Program-made: the position numbers and the translations under genes | Assembly (NCBI GenBank): GCA_900318445.1 | Contig: ONKO01000007.1 | Coordinates: 1 to 64,000 of the forward strand | Origin: an uncultured Bacteroidales bacterium | Lineage (GTDB): Bacteria; Bacteroidota; Bacteroidia; Bacteroidales; UBA932 | Direction of reading: 5' to 3' | DNA length: 64,000 nucleotides | Shown here: positions 17,690 through 26,425 of the stretch, piece by piece | Layout: each line of letters begins with the position of its first letter | How positions within the stretch are numbered: the first letter of the stretch is position 1 | Notes under the pieces: generated by a model | Seen by the model: only the letters and a program-made list of their open reading frames with translations | Told to the model about the DNA's origin: nothing | Databases searched by the model: none

Positions 17690-18715
17690 ATGAAAAAGTG
17701 GATCTGGATCTGCATTGCTGCCGCCCTGGTCATCGGCCTGTTTGCCGGCGTCAAAGCCTATCGGTACTGGTACGACCACAAATCGCCCAATTTTGAGGGG
17801 ACTCTTGACGTGTATGTCTACCCCTGGATGGAGCCGGAGACCGTTTGCGACAGCATCATCGCAAGCGGACAAGTCCGTAAGCCCGCCAGCCTTCGCCGCG
17901 TATTCAAGGACGTGGAAACCCTTGAAGTGGGCCACTACCGCATAGACTCCACCTGCACCAGCGTATATGTCACGCGCATGCTCCACAAGGGCTGGCAGAC
18001 GCCCGTGAACCTGACGCTTTCCGGCGCTATCCGCACCCCGGGCATTCTGGCGCGCAAGATTGGCGCCCAGATGCTGGCCGATTCCGCAGATATAGCTTCC
18101 TTCATCTACTCCAGGGATTCTCTCAAAACCTACGGAGTAGACTACAAACAGGTATTCACCATGGTCATCCCCGACACCTACCAGATGATGTGGACCGCTT
18201 CCGTGCGCGACATCTTTGACCGTTTTGCCAAAGAACGGGACGCCTGGTGGACGCCAGAAAGGGTGGATGCCGCCCATGCCCAGGGCATGACCCCGCAGGA
18301 AGCCGTCACCCTTGCCTCCATCGTGGACGGGGAAACCCGCTACGTTCCCGAGCAGCCCACCATCGCCGGCGTATATCTCAACCGCCTGCGCACCGGCATG
18401 AAACTGCAGGCCGATCCTACCGTGGCGTTCTGCTTTGACTACGAGCCCCGGCGCATCCTCAAGTCGCACCTCGCCGTAGACTCTCCCTACAATACCTACA
18501 AGTACTACGGCCTCCCTCCGGGCCCCATCTCATGCCCGCCCAAGAGCTGCCTGGAAGCCGTGCTGCACCCGGAGAGCCATAACTACATCTTCTTCTGCGC
18601 CGATCCCTCCTTCAACGGCAGCCACCGGTTCGCCGCCACCTATACCGAGCACCTCAACAATGCCCGTGCCTTCCAGAAGGCACTCACCGCCCGTCAACGC
18701 GCAAAAGCCCAGTAA
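17690..18715 (+). CDS. mltG: Endolytic murein transglycosylase MltG (YceG family)
   Basis: A 341-residue inner-membrane protein that cleaves nascent peptidoglycan strands. One N-terminal membrane anchor (WIWICIAAALVIGLFAGV), a LysM-like portion, then the YceG catalytic domain: TPQEAVTLASIVDGETR, VYLNRLRTGMKLQADPTV, DSPYNTYKYYGLPPGPI and NYIFFCADPSFNGSHRF. At residue 213 there is Asp where E. coli has Glu in ASIVEKE, the motif containing the proposed catalytic Glu; Glu215 is retained. Length is normal. It is placed between the glucosaminidase and the RelA/SpoT gene, with a one-base gap to the latter. Confidence 0.92.
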   Translation: MKKWIWICIAAALVIGLFAGVKAYRYWYDHKSPNFEGTLDVYVYPWMEPETVCDSIIASGQVRKPASLRRVFKDVETLEVGHYRIDSTCTSVYVTRMLHKGWQTPVNLTLSGAIRTPGILARKIGAQMLADSADIASFIYSRDSLKTYGVDYKQVFTMVIPDTYQMMWTASVRDIFDRFAKERDAWWTPERVDAAHAQGMTPQEAVTLASIVDGETRYVPEQPTIAGVYLNRLRTGMKLQADPTVAFCFDYEPRRILKSHLAVDSPYNTYKYYGLPPGPISCPPKSCLEAVLHPESHNYIFFCADPSFNGSHRFAATYTEHLNNARAFQKALTARQRAKAQ

Positions 18716-18716
18716 C

Positions 18717-20816
18717 ATGACCACAACGCCCCTCATCGAGAAAGCCCGCGCCGCAGCCGCCGGAGCCCTCAAGGACATAACCCGCCACGACGGAACCCCG
18801 TTCATCGTGCACCCGGATGCCGTCGCCGCCATCGTGGCAGATGAAATCGGCCTGCCGGAAGAATGCATCGCCGCCGTGTACCTGCATGAGGCCAGCCGGA
18901 TGGGCGGCATGGAGGTAAAGGAGGCCGATTGGGGCGCGGCCATCTGCACGCTGGTGGACGGTCTCAACAAGATTTCCACCATCAAGCCCAAGGACACGCG
19001 CCTGGAGGCCGAGAACTACAAGAAACTCATCATCCAGTACTCCCGGGATCCGCGCGTGACCGTCCTCAAGCTGGCCGACCGCCTGGAGGTGATGAGAAGC
19101 CTCAAGATGTTCCCGAAGGCCAGCCGGGAGAGGAAGATTCTGGAAACGCTCATGCTGTACATCCCGCTGGCCCACCAGCTGGGCCTGTACAACATGAAAC
19201 GGGAGATGGAGGACATCTATCTCAAATACGCAGAGCCCGAGCAGTACCGGCTCATCACCAACAAGCTCAAAGCCGGAGAAAAGGACCGCGAAAGGCTGAT
19301 GGAAGAGTTCATCGGCCCGCTCAAGGGAAAACTGGATGCGGCCGGCATCCACTATAAGATGAAGGTCCGCACCAAGGCGGCCTACTCCATCTGGCAGAAG
19401 ATGATCAAGCAGAAAGTTCCTTTTGAGGGCGTTTTTGATGTTTTCGCCATGCGCTTCATCATAGACTGCGACGGAGAAGACCACGCCCTGGAAAAAGAGC
19501 TTTGCTGGAAGGTATTCGGCTTTGTGACAGAAGAATATGAGCAGGACACCAAGCGCCTTCGGGACTGGGTGAGCAACCCCAAGCCCAACGGCTACGAGAG
19601 CCTGCACATTACGGTCAAGAACAAGGCCGGCGCCTACATTGAGGTGCAAATCCGCACCAAGCGCATGGACGACATCGCGGAGAACGGCTTTGCCTCCCAC
19701 TGGTCCTACAAGGGCATCAAACGGCAGGAGACGCTGGACAACTGGCTTAAGAGCGTCCGCTACGCCCTGGAGCACCCGGACGAGAACAAGGAAGACCTGC
19801 CGCAGCCGCCCTCGAAGGAAATCTTCGTGTTCACCCCTACCGGCGAGCTACGCATCCTTACGGCCGATTCCACTGTGCTGGACTTCGCATTCGGCATCCA
19901 CACCAATATCGGCTCGCACTGCGTGGGCGCGAAGGTGAACGGAAAGGCCGTTTCCATCAAGGAAAAGCTCGCTACCGGAGATGTGGTGGAAATCCTCACC
20001 TCCAAGAATCAGCACCCCACACAGGATTGGATGAACTGGGTGGTGTCGGCCAAAGCCCGTTCCAAGGTGAAGCAGGCACTTGCCGCCCAGGAGCAGAACA
20101 GCGCCGTGGACGGCAAAGAGCTTCTGGAGCGCCGCCTCAAAAACTGGAAGCTGGAGTTCCCCGACGAAATGCGCACAGAGTTCCGCAAGAAATACAACTA
20201 CCCGGGACTCACCGGCTTCTACGCCGCCATCGGCTCAGGAGCCCTCGATGTGAATGTCATCAAGGACTTCATCCTGGGCGAGGAAGCACGCCACACCGCG
20301 TCCGTGGAAGCTGCAGAAGCCGTGCAGGCATCGGCCAAAAACCAGCGCCACTACGAGAGCAAAGACGACATCCTGGTACTTAACGCGAAGAATGTCAAGG
20401 GAATAGACTACAAGATGGCCAAGTGCTGCAACCCCGTGTTCGGTGACGACGTCTTTGGCTTTGTCACGCGCGAAGAAGGCATCAAGATCCACCGTATCAC
20501 TTGCCCCAACGCCGCCCGTCTGCTGGAGATGTATCCCTACCGCATCCAGAAGGTAAAATGGGCCGATACCCCCTCCAGCGGCAGTTTCCAGGTCGGGCTC
20601 AAGATTGTAGCCGATGAAGAAAGCGCCAGCGGCCGCATCCTGGAGACCGTAGGCCAGTTCAAGGCCAGCATCCGCAGCTTCACTGTCACGGAAAACACCC
20701 GCAGCGGCACCTGGGAGATCTCCCTGAAGATTTCGGTGCCTTCCAACCTGGAGCTGGACAAAGTGCTTTCGCAGCTTCGTACGCTCAAACATGTAGCTAA
20801 GGTCTCCAGACTTTAG
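18717..20816 (+). CDS. RelA/SpoT-family (p)ppGpp synthetase with a degenerate hydrolase domain
   Basis: A 699-residue stringent-response protein. The N-terminal HD hydrolase is eroded: VHP and LVDG are recognisable, but the HD pair plus EDT is replaced by HEASRMG (His57-Glu58) and RLHNM by RLEVM. The synthetase domain looks intact (YSIWQKMIKQKVPFEGVFDVFAMRFI, RLRDWVSNPKPNGYESLH, EVQIRTKRMDDIAENGFASHW). TGS (FVFTPTGELRILTADSTVLDFAF), a zinc-finger-like CCNPVFGDDVFGF segment and a C-terminal ACT domain follow. I infer a synthetase that cannot degrade ppGpp, the role of RelA rather than SpoT. ATG 18717 follows the mltG stop by one base. Confidence 0.92.
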   Translation: MTTTPLIEKARAAAAGALKDITRHDGTPFIVHPDAVAAIVADEIGLPEECIAAVYLHEASRMGGMEVKEADWGAAICTLVDGLNKISTIKPKDTRLEAENYKKLIIQYSRDPRVTVLKLADRLEVMRSLKMFPKASRERKILETLMLYIPLAHQLGLYNMKREMEDIYLKYAEPEQYRLITNKLKAGEKDRERLMEEFIGPLKGKLDAAGIHYKMKVRTKAAYSIWQKMIKQKVPFEGVFDVFAMRFIIDCDGEDHALEKELCWKVFGFVTEEYEQDTKRLRDWVSNPKPNGYESLHITVKNKAGAYIEVQIRTKRMDDIAENGFASHWSYKGIKRQETLDNWLKSVRYALEHPDENKEDLPQPPSKEIFVFTPTGELRILTADSTVLDFAFGIHTNIGSHCVGAKVNGKAVSIKEKLATGDVVEILTSKNQHPTQDWMNWVVSAKARSKVKQALAAQEQNSAVDGKELLERRLKNWKLEFPDEMRTEFRKKYNYPGLTGFYAAIGSGALDVNVIKDFILGEEARHTASVEAAEAVQASAKNQRHYESKDDILVLNAKNVKGIDYKMAKCCNPVFGDDVFGFVTREEGIKIHRITCPNAARLLEMYPYRIQKVKWADTPSSGSFQVGLKIVADEESASGRILETVGQFKASIRSFTVTENTRSGTWEISLKISVPSNLELDKVLSQLRTLKHVAKVSRL

Positions 20817-20880
20817 GCGACTCCGCCTTATATTTTTCCGTGTGATCCCGCCCGGTTTGCCGTTGCAGGTGGAAAGTAAC

Positions 20881-20989
20881 CGTGGCGCTTATTCCGCTAA
20901 TTATCAACGTGTTAGCACAACTGACGGGCGTCAAAAACGCACCCGTCAGTTGTGCTATTTTGCTGATTATAAGTCATTTAACCGCCACG
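20881..20989. repeat. 109-bp palindromic repeat, copy 1
   Basis: Outer ends CGTGGCG (20881-20887) and CGCCACG (20983-20989) and an inner perfect 16-base inverted repeat TAGCACAACTGACGGG (20913-20928) / CCCGTCAGTTGTGCTA (20942-20957) make a nested hairpin. CTAATTATCA and TGATTATAAG in the intermediate zone also pair in part. The same layout recurs at 47320-47426 and 61595-61703. A 12-base direct repeat CGTTGCAGGTGG flanks the element at 20861-20872 and 21001-21012. Confidence 0.88.
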
Positions 20990-21032
20990 CCGAGACAGGT
21001 CGTTGCAGGTGGGACGATGTGCCGTTCCCCCG

Positions 21033-21165
21033 GCCGCGTTGACACGTGGAATGCACAGAATGGCAATTTGACGTCAACGCGGCAAGGTTTTTGGGCAAAA
21101 CGGGCGTTTTTGCTGCCGCGTTGACGCGAAATCGGCCCCTGGCGCATTCTGTGTGTCGACGCGGC
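21033..21165 (-). repeat. Two-unit 51/31-bp palindromic array, opposite orientation to 12650-12867
   Basis: Units at 21033-21083 and 21115-21165 are again 82 bases apart, joined by the 31-bp linker (21084-21114), here as its reverse complement AAGGTTTTTGGGC...GTTTTTGCT. Read on the minus strand the order and sequence match the first array (GCCGCGTCGACACACAGAATG ends at the right unit). The array ends seven bases before the rnz stop codon. Confidence 0.88.
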
Positions 21166-21171
21166 CAGGAA

Positions 21172-22098
21172 CTAGATATCGTAGACCTCCCCGTCTGACG
21201 TGGCGTAGGTTTCCGGGAAGATGGCGCGGCATTCGGCCTCGTAGGGGCGGATGTCGGTGTTGCGGGAGGAGTAGTGGCCGATGAGAAGCTTGGCGGCGCC
21301 GGCAGCAAGGGCTACCTGCGCAGCCTGGGCGGTGGTGGAGTGGTGGCGAAGCGCACCTTGGTCGGCCAGATCATGAAGGTACGTTGCCTCGTGATAGATA
21401 ACGGTAGTGCCTCTGAGCCAATCGGCCTCTTCGGGGAAGGGGGCGGTGTCGGTGACGTAGGCGTAGCTGCGGGGGACAAAGGGCTTGTAGGCGGCTTCGG
21501 AGGCCGGGATGGTGCTGCCATCGGCCCGGAGGACATCCTCCCCGCGCTTGAGGGTGCCGATCTCCGTGAGGGTGAGGCCGTACTTTTCGATGGCCTCCTT
21601 ATGCACGTTGAACGGCGGTTCTTTTTCTTCGAAGCGGAAACCGAAGGTCTCGATGCCGTGGTTCAGCGGGAACGCCTCAACGCGGAGGCTCTTGGTTTCC
21701 AGGATGGTCTCAGGCCCTTTCATCTTCAGGGGAGTGTAGCGGATTTCGAAGCCGATGCCGTCTCCGTAGTAGCTGAGGAAGAACTTGAGGATGGGACCGA
21801 AGTTAGCGGGGGCGAAGATGTTGAGGGGCGTCTGGCGGCCTTTCATGCCCAGGGTGGAGAGCAGGCCGAAGATGCCGAATACGTGATCCCCGTGAATATG
21901 GGTGAGGAAAAGGGAATCCAGCTTCATCATGGGTACCTTGTGGGCTACCATGGCGTACTGGGTTCCTTCTCCACAGTCCAAAAGGAATAAGCGCCCGTGC
22001 ACTTGGAGTGCCTGGGCGCTTTGATTCCGGCCCCTTACGGGCATGGCCGAAGCCGTGCCCAATAAGGTGACCTTAAATATATGGGGCGAATTACTCAC
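21172..22098 (-). CDS. rnz: Ribonuclease Z (tRNA 3' endonuclease)
   Basis: A 308-residue metallo-beta-lactamase-fold enzyme that removes 3' trailers from tRNA precursors. The zinc motif HIHGDH lies at residues 67-72 (FLTHIHGDHVFG), with PLNHGIETFGFR, YVTDTAPF, HEATY and LLIGHYSSRN further on. No ATG lies near the expected N-terminus. The best start is GTG at 22098, giving MSNSPHIFKVTLLGTAS and overlapping the last eight bases of rpsA (GTGAGTAA). It is thus coupled to rpsA translation. Repeat arrays lie directly downstream. Confidence 0.92.
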   Translation of the reverse strand: MSNSPHIFKVTLLGTASAMPVRGRNQSAQALQVHGRLFLLDCGEGTQYAMVAHKVPMMKLDSLFLTHIHGDHVFGIFGLLSTLGMKGRQTPLNIFAPANFGPILKFFLSYYGDGIGFEIRYTPLKMKGPETILETKSLRVEAFPLNHGIETFGFRFEEKEPPFNVHKEAIEKYGLTLTEIGTLKRGEDVLRADGSTIPASEAAYKPFVPRSYAYVTDTAPFPEEADWLRGTTVIYHEATYLHDLADQGALRHHSTTAQAAQVALAAGAAKLLIGHYSSRNTDIRPYEAECRAIFPETYATSDGEVYDI

Positions 22099-23872
22099 CC
22101 TTCTCGAGCTGCTCCTTGAGGGCGGCCAGGGCGGAGATGTCACCGAGGGTGGTCTTCTCTACATTGCTCTGGACCTTCTTGATGGCCTTCTTGGTGCCTT
22201 CGGCCTCAGCGGTTTCCTTGGCCACCTTGGCTTCCTGGTAGGTGCGGACGTGGGACACACGGACGGTGCGGGTGCTGCGGCGCAGATCCACAACCTTCAC
22301 GGGCAGGGTTTCACCGACGATGGGGGCCTTGCCGTCTTCCTTGATGAGTTCGCGGTTGAAGGCGCTTACCTCGGTGCCGTCGGCCAGGGTGAGGGTGGTG
22401 TTCTTGTCACCGATCACGCTCACGGTAGCGTCAACAACGGTACCTACAGGATACTTGGCCTCGAGCTCGTCCCAAGGGTTGGGGGTGAGCTGCTTGTGAC
22501 CCAGGGACAGCTTGTGGCTGTTCTCGTCGAAGTCCAGGATGACAACGTCAATCACGTCACCGCTCTGAACCATCTCGGCGGGATGCTTGATCTTGTTCCA
22601 GGAAAGGTCGGAGATGTGGATGAGACCCTCAACACCGTCTTCCAGTTCAGCGAACACACCGAAGTTGGTGATGTTGCGGACGGTAGCCTTGTGCTGGGAA
22701 CCCACGGGATATTTGTCGCGGATGCTCTCCCAGGGGTTGGAAGTGAGCTGCTTGATACCGAGGGACATCTTGCGGGCCTCGCGGTCCAGGGTGAGGATGA
22801 CGGCCTCTACCTCGTCTCCCATCTTCAGGAATTCCTGAGCGCTGTGCAGACGGGGGCTCCAGCTCATTTCACTCACGTGTACGAGACCTTCCACGCCGGG
22901 CTCAACCTCTACGAAGGCGCCGTAGTCGGCCACGGCCACTACCTTACCCTTCACGGTGTCACCCACCTTGAGGTCAGGGGACAGGGCCTCCCACGGGTGA
23001 GGAGTGAGCTGCTTGAGACCGAGGGCGATACGCTTCTGCTGCTCGTTGAAGTCGAGGACGACAACGTTGATCTTCTGATCCAGGGCGACCACTTCCTCGG
23101 GGTGGGAAATGCGGCCCCAGCTGAGGTCGGTGATGTGGATGAGACCGTCCACGCCACCCAGGTCTACGAACACGCCGTAGTTGGTGATGTTCTTGACCAC
23201 ACCTTCGAGGACCTGACCCTTCTCCAGCTTGGAGATGAGTTCGGTGCGCTTGAGCTCCTGCTCGGCCTCGAGGAGGGCCTTGTGGGAAACAACCACGTTC
23301 TTGAACTCCTGATTGATCTTGACAATCTTGAAGTCCATGGTGGTGTCCACGAATACGTCGTAGTCACGGATGGGCTTGATATCGATCTGGGAGCCGGGGA
23401 GGAAGGCCTCGATGCCGAACACGTCCACGATCATACCACCCTTGGTGCGGGTCTTGACATAACCCTTCACCACCTCGCCGCTCTCGTATGCGGCGTTGAC
23501 CATATCCCAGGACTTGAGCTGACGGGCTTTCTTGTGGGAGATCACCAGCTGACCCTTGCGGTCTTCGGCGCTCTCAACCAGAACTTCCACCTTGTCACCC
23601 ACCTTGAGGTCAGGGTTGTAGCGGAACTCGGGGGCAGAAATGACGCCTTCGCTCTTGGCGCCGATGTTCACGACAACCTCACGCTTGGTGATGGCGGTTA
23701 CAACACCCTCTACCACCTCGTTCTCGGTGACTTTGTTGAGGGTTTGCTCGTACAGTGCCATGGTTTCCTCTTTGGAACCAGCCTGGACACCGTCGTTCTC
23801 GAAGGCTTCCCAATCGAACTCCTCGGGAGCTACGGAAGCATTCAGAGCGGCTTTCTTAATTTCTTCAGACAT
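22091..23872 (-). CDS. rpsA: 30S ribosomal protein S1
   Basis: A 593-residue RNA-binding ribosomal protein that helps load mRNA on the 30S subunit, important in a phylum that seldom uses Shine-Dalgarno pairing. Successive S1 (OB-fold) repeats are plain: VVEGVVTAITKREVVVNIG, VVKGYVKTRTKGGMIVDVFG, VLEGVVKNITNYGVFVDLGG, VKGKVVAVADYGAFVEVEPG, HKATVRNITNFGVFAELEDG and a last, weaker one. The LGLKQL / LGIKQL / LGHKQL spacers between repeats are typical. A strong promoter is at 23965-23996. The roughly 90-base leader contains GC-rich inverted sequence, which could serve autoregulation (inference). Confidence 0.97.
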   Translation of the reverse strand: MSEEIKKAALNASVAPEEFDWEAFENDGVQAGSKEETMALYEQTLNKVTENEVVEGVVTAITKREVVVNIGAKSEGVISAPEFRYNPDLKVGDKVEVLVESAEDRKGQLVISHKKARQLKSWDMVNAAYESGEVVKGYVKTRTKGGMIVDVFGIEAFLPGSQIDIKPIRDYDVFVDTTMDFKIVKINQEFKNVVVSHKALLEAEQELKRTELISKLEKGQVLEGVVKNITNYGVFVDLGGVDGLIHITDLSWGRISHPEEVVALDQKINVVVLDFNEQQKRIALGLKQLTPHPWEALSPDLKVGDTVKGKVVAVADYGAFVEVEPGVEGLVHVSEMSWSPRLHSAQEFLKMGDEVEAVILTLDREARKMSLGIKQLTSNPWESIRDKYPVGSQHKATVRNITNFGVFAELEDGVEGLIHISDLSWNKIKHPAEMVQSGDVIDVVILDFDENSHKLSLGHKQLTPNPWDELEAKYPVGTVVDATVSVIGDKNTTLTLADGTEVSAFNRELIKEDGKAPIVGETLPVKVVDLRRSTRTVRVSHVRTYQEAKVAKETAEAEGTKKAIKKVQSNVEKTTLGDISALAALKEQLEKGE

Positions 23873-23964
23873 AATAATTTAGATTTGAAAAAACTAGTAG
23901 TTAAACATTATTTCCTGAGCTTTTGCCATGGCACGCCTACGCGCGCGTCCGGGAAAAAAGCGGG

Positions 23965-23996
23965 CAAATTTAGTAAATAATATTTAATCTTCCAAA
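23965..23996 (-). promoter_or_regulatory. rpsA promoter, partly inside the preceding gene
   Basis: Minus strand: TTTG (23993-23996), 20 bases, TAAATTTG (23965-23972), a complete match to the Bacteroidota consensus. The -33 box lies in the last codons of the phosphatase gene. The leader includes CGCGCGCG-type and CCATGG palindromes. Confidence 0.85.
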
Positions 23997-24775
23997 TATC
24001 TGCGCCTTAGAACGGCCAGATCGTCGTCCCCGATGCCCATCGCCTCTTCCAGATAACCGGGGATTCCGCCCCAGTTGGCGTAGATGAGCTCCAGCGCATG
24101 GCGGAAATTCTTGACACTCACCCCCATGAAGGCGCGGATGACCTCCTTCTCCTCCTCTCCGCCGCCGGCCTCCTCCACCTGCGCGATGAAGTGGTCCACC
24201 AGGGGCCGATAGATGACGTTGGAACGGTCAAAGTCCTCGATGATGGTTTCGTTGTCGGCCCCGAGCGCCCCCAGAATGAGGGCGGCGCCAATGCCGGTGC
24301 GGTCTTTCCCCTGCGAGCAGTGCCACAGCACCGCGCCATCCTGAGTCTCCACGATGAGGTGCATGAAGGTGGCGTACTGCAGCTGGGAGAATTCACTGAG
24401 AATGAGCGAAGGATAGAGCTGCCGGCCCTTTTCCTGGAAGATTTTCATGAACGAGAGCTTTACGATGTGGGCCTGCAGGTTCAGGAAAACGTCCTCGGGG
24501 ACGGCTTCTCCGCTCTTTTTCTCGGCCTCGATGTCCAGGGTGGGCAGGAGGATGTGCTCCGCGCCCGGAACGGGACGGTCGGGCTGGGCCGATGCTTCCT
24601 GGAAAGTGCGGAAGTCAAAGATTTTGCGAAGATGATACTCCTCCGACAGACGGCGGATGTCTTCGTCGGAAGCCTGGTTCAGATGGGCGGTACGCAGAAG
24701 GAGGCCCCGCCGGACGGTTTTTCCCCCGATCCGGATTCCTCCGAGGTCCCTTGCGTTGATAACCCCTTCCAGCAT
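23984..24775 (-). CDS. Tyrosine/serine protein phosphatase
   Basis: A 263-residue cysteine-based phosphatase of the Y_phosphatase3 type. The active-site loop is HCSQGKDRTG with nucleophile Cys153 and Arg159. NARDLGG at the N-terminus and RTAHLNQAS, FDFRT, LLPTLDI are shared with that family, which includes dual-specificity and phosphoinositide-active members. It starts three bases after the stop of the acyl-CoA synthetase gene, so the two are one transcript, and rpsA's promoter begins inside its end. Physiological substrate unknown. Confidence 0.87.
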   Translation of the reverse strand: MLEGVINARDLGGIRIGGKTVRRGLLLRTAHLNQASDEDIRRLSEEYHLRKIFDFRTFQEASAQPDRPVPGAEHILLPTLDIEAEKKSGEAVPEDVFLNLQAHIVKLSFMKIFQEKGRQLYPSLILSEFSQLQYATFMHLIVETQDGAVLWHCSQGKDRTGIGAALILGALGADNETIIEDFDRSNVIYRPLVDHFIAQVEEAGGGEEEKEVIRAFMGVSVKNFRHALELIYANWGGIPGYLEEAMGIGDDDLAVLRRRYLED

Positions 24776-24778
24776 AGG

Positions 24779-26401
24779 CTATTTGTACAGGTGGCGCTTG
24801 ATGCTTCCCTTGGCGGTGCGCTCGAAGGGAAGGTCTACCAGCTCCACATAGAAAATCTGGCTGAACTTGGGAAGCTGCGCGTTGGCACGGCTGCGGATTT
24901 CGGCGGCCATCTGGTTCTGCTGCTCTTCGTTGGTGCCCACCACGGCATCGGCGTGGGGATAGACCAGCGCGACAATCTTGCCGTCGCGGGAAAGCACCAC
25001 CGACTCTTCTACGATGGGGTCGTTGGAGAGCACCTGCTCCACTTCCTCGGGGTAGATGTTCTGGCCGGAAGAGTTGAGGATGAGGGCCTTGATGCGGCCG
25101 CGGATGAAGATGTTGCCGGCTTCGTCCATCACGCCCAGGTCTCCGGTGCGGAACCAGCCGTCCTCGGTGTGGGCGGCTTCATCGGCCGCAGGATTCTTGT
25201 AGTATCCCAAGGTGATGTTGGGACCGCGGGACTGGATTTCTCCGGGCACGCGCTCGGGGTCCGAGGACTCGATCCTTATCTCGTGGATGGGTTTGCCGCA
25301 GGACCCGGCCACGTACCCGGAGGGCATCTCGAATGCCAGGAGCGGGCAGGCTTCCGTCATGCCGTAACCCACGGCGTAGGGGAGGCTGATCTTGCGGAAG
25401 GCCACCTCCACCTTCCAGTTGAGGGGAGCGCCGCCGATGATGATGGTCCTCACGCGCCCGCCAAAGTTGGAAAGGACTTTCTCGCCGATGGACTTGTAAA
25501 AGGACATGCGTACGCCCGGAACCGAGCTCAGAAGTTTGCCGGAACGGGAGTTGAGCATGGGACGCACCCAGGTGGTATAGACTTTTTCCATCACCATGGG
25601 AACGGTGATGATAAGGGAAGGACGCACCTGCTGCATCGCCTTCATCAAAAGGGACGGAGACGGGGTTTTTCCGAGGAAACAGATCTGGTATCCGGTGCAG
25701 CAGGGGTAGATGAACTCCATGGCCAGGCCGTAGATGTGGGCGAGGGGCAGCATGGAGACAATGGCCTCGGGCTGGTTGGAGATGTGCTGCTGGCAGTACT
25801 CCACAATGTCTGACATGGCTCCGAAGCTGAGCATGACGCCCTTGGGGTCTCCGGAAGTGCCGGAAGTATAATTGATGATGGCAAGGCCGTCCATGTTGCT
25901 GTGGTATTCCACTTTCATGGGGTCCAGGCCGTCGGGGTATTCTTTGTTGAAGGCCGATGTGCGGTTCTCCCAAGCCACCTTGTATTCCGGCGTGCCCCAG
26001 AGGAGACGGTCTTCGCGGGCGTCCAGAACACCCTTCAGGAGCGGAAGGCGCTCACGGTCCATACTCTTCCAGATGTCGGAGTCGGTGATAAGGAGCACGC
26101 TGTCCGAGTGATGGATGAGCTGCATGGCGCCGCTCGGGGTAAAGTTGGGCAGAATGGGAACGATGACGGCCTCGTAGGTGTTGGCTGCGAGGAAGAAAAT
26201 GGCCCAGCGGGCCGAGTTGCGGGCAACGAGGGCAATCTTGTCCCCCTTCTTGATGCCGGCTTCCCTGAAAAATGCATGCAGCGTAGCCATCTTGATGGCC
26301 AGGTCTGCATAGGTATAGCTTGCTCCTTCAAAGTCACTCAGGGCAGGAGAAAACGCCCTGTTGTGTACTTGATCCTCCAGTTTTTTCAGGTAATGCTTCA
26401 T
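24779..26401 (-). CDS. AMP-dependent acyl-CoA synthetase, copy 2
   Basis: A 540-residue paralog of the enzyme at 3155-4804. It has the phosphate loop NYTSGTSGDPKGVMLSFG, GYGMTEACPLLAFE, RTGDLGVMDEAGNIFIRGR, SSGQNIYPEEVEQVL and a C-terminal FERTAKGSIKRHLYK with the catalytic-type Lys. The N-terminal half is near in sequence to copy 1 (KGDKIAL.A.NSA.WAIFFLA.NTYEAVIVPILPNFTPS pattern). A TATATTTG -7 box (26426-26433) precedes the ATG. It likely activates fatty acids for lipid synthesis, consistent with the cardiolipin-synthase-like gene next to it, but the substrate is not readable. Confidence 0.88.
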   Translation of the reverse strand: MKHYLKKLEDQVHNRAFSPALSDFEGASYTYADLAIKMATLHAFFREAGIKKGDKIALVARNSARWAIFFLAANTYEAVIVPILPNFTPSGAMQLIHHSDSVLLITDSDIWKSMDRERLPLLKGVLDAREDRLLWGTPEYKVAWENRTSAFNKEYPDGLDPMKVEYHSNMDGLAIINYTSGTSGDPKGVMLSFGAMSDIVEYCQQHISNQPEAIVSMLPLAHIYGLAMEFIYPCCTGYQICFLGKTPSPSLLMKAMQQVRPSLIITVPMVMEKVYTTWVRPMLNSRSGKLLSSVPGVRMSFYKSIGEKVLSNFGGRVRTIIIGGAPLNWKVEVAFRKISLPYAVGYGMTEACPLLAFEMPSGYVAGSCGKPIHEIRIESSDPERVPGEIQSRGPNITLGYYKNPAADEAAHTEDGWFRTGDLGVMDEAGNIFIRGRIKALILNSSGQNIYPEEVEQVLSNDPIVEESVVLSRDGKIVALVYPHADAVVGTNEEQQNQMAAEIRSRANAQLPKFSQIFYVELVDLPFERTAKGSIKRHLYK

Positions 26402-26425
26402 TCGTTCTCACTTTGGTTCATTCTG

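Larger units (their letters stand above)
20817..21171. other. Convergent intergenic region filled by two repeat families
   Basis: The 355 bases between the ends of the RelA/SpoT gene and rnz hold one 109-bp palindromic repeat and a two-unit 51/31-bp array, with a short lead-in (20817-20860). No open frame with coding character is present. This is the only place in the window where both families sit side by side. Confidence 0.8.
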
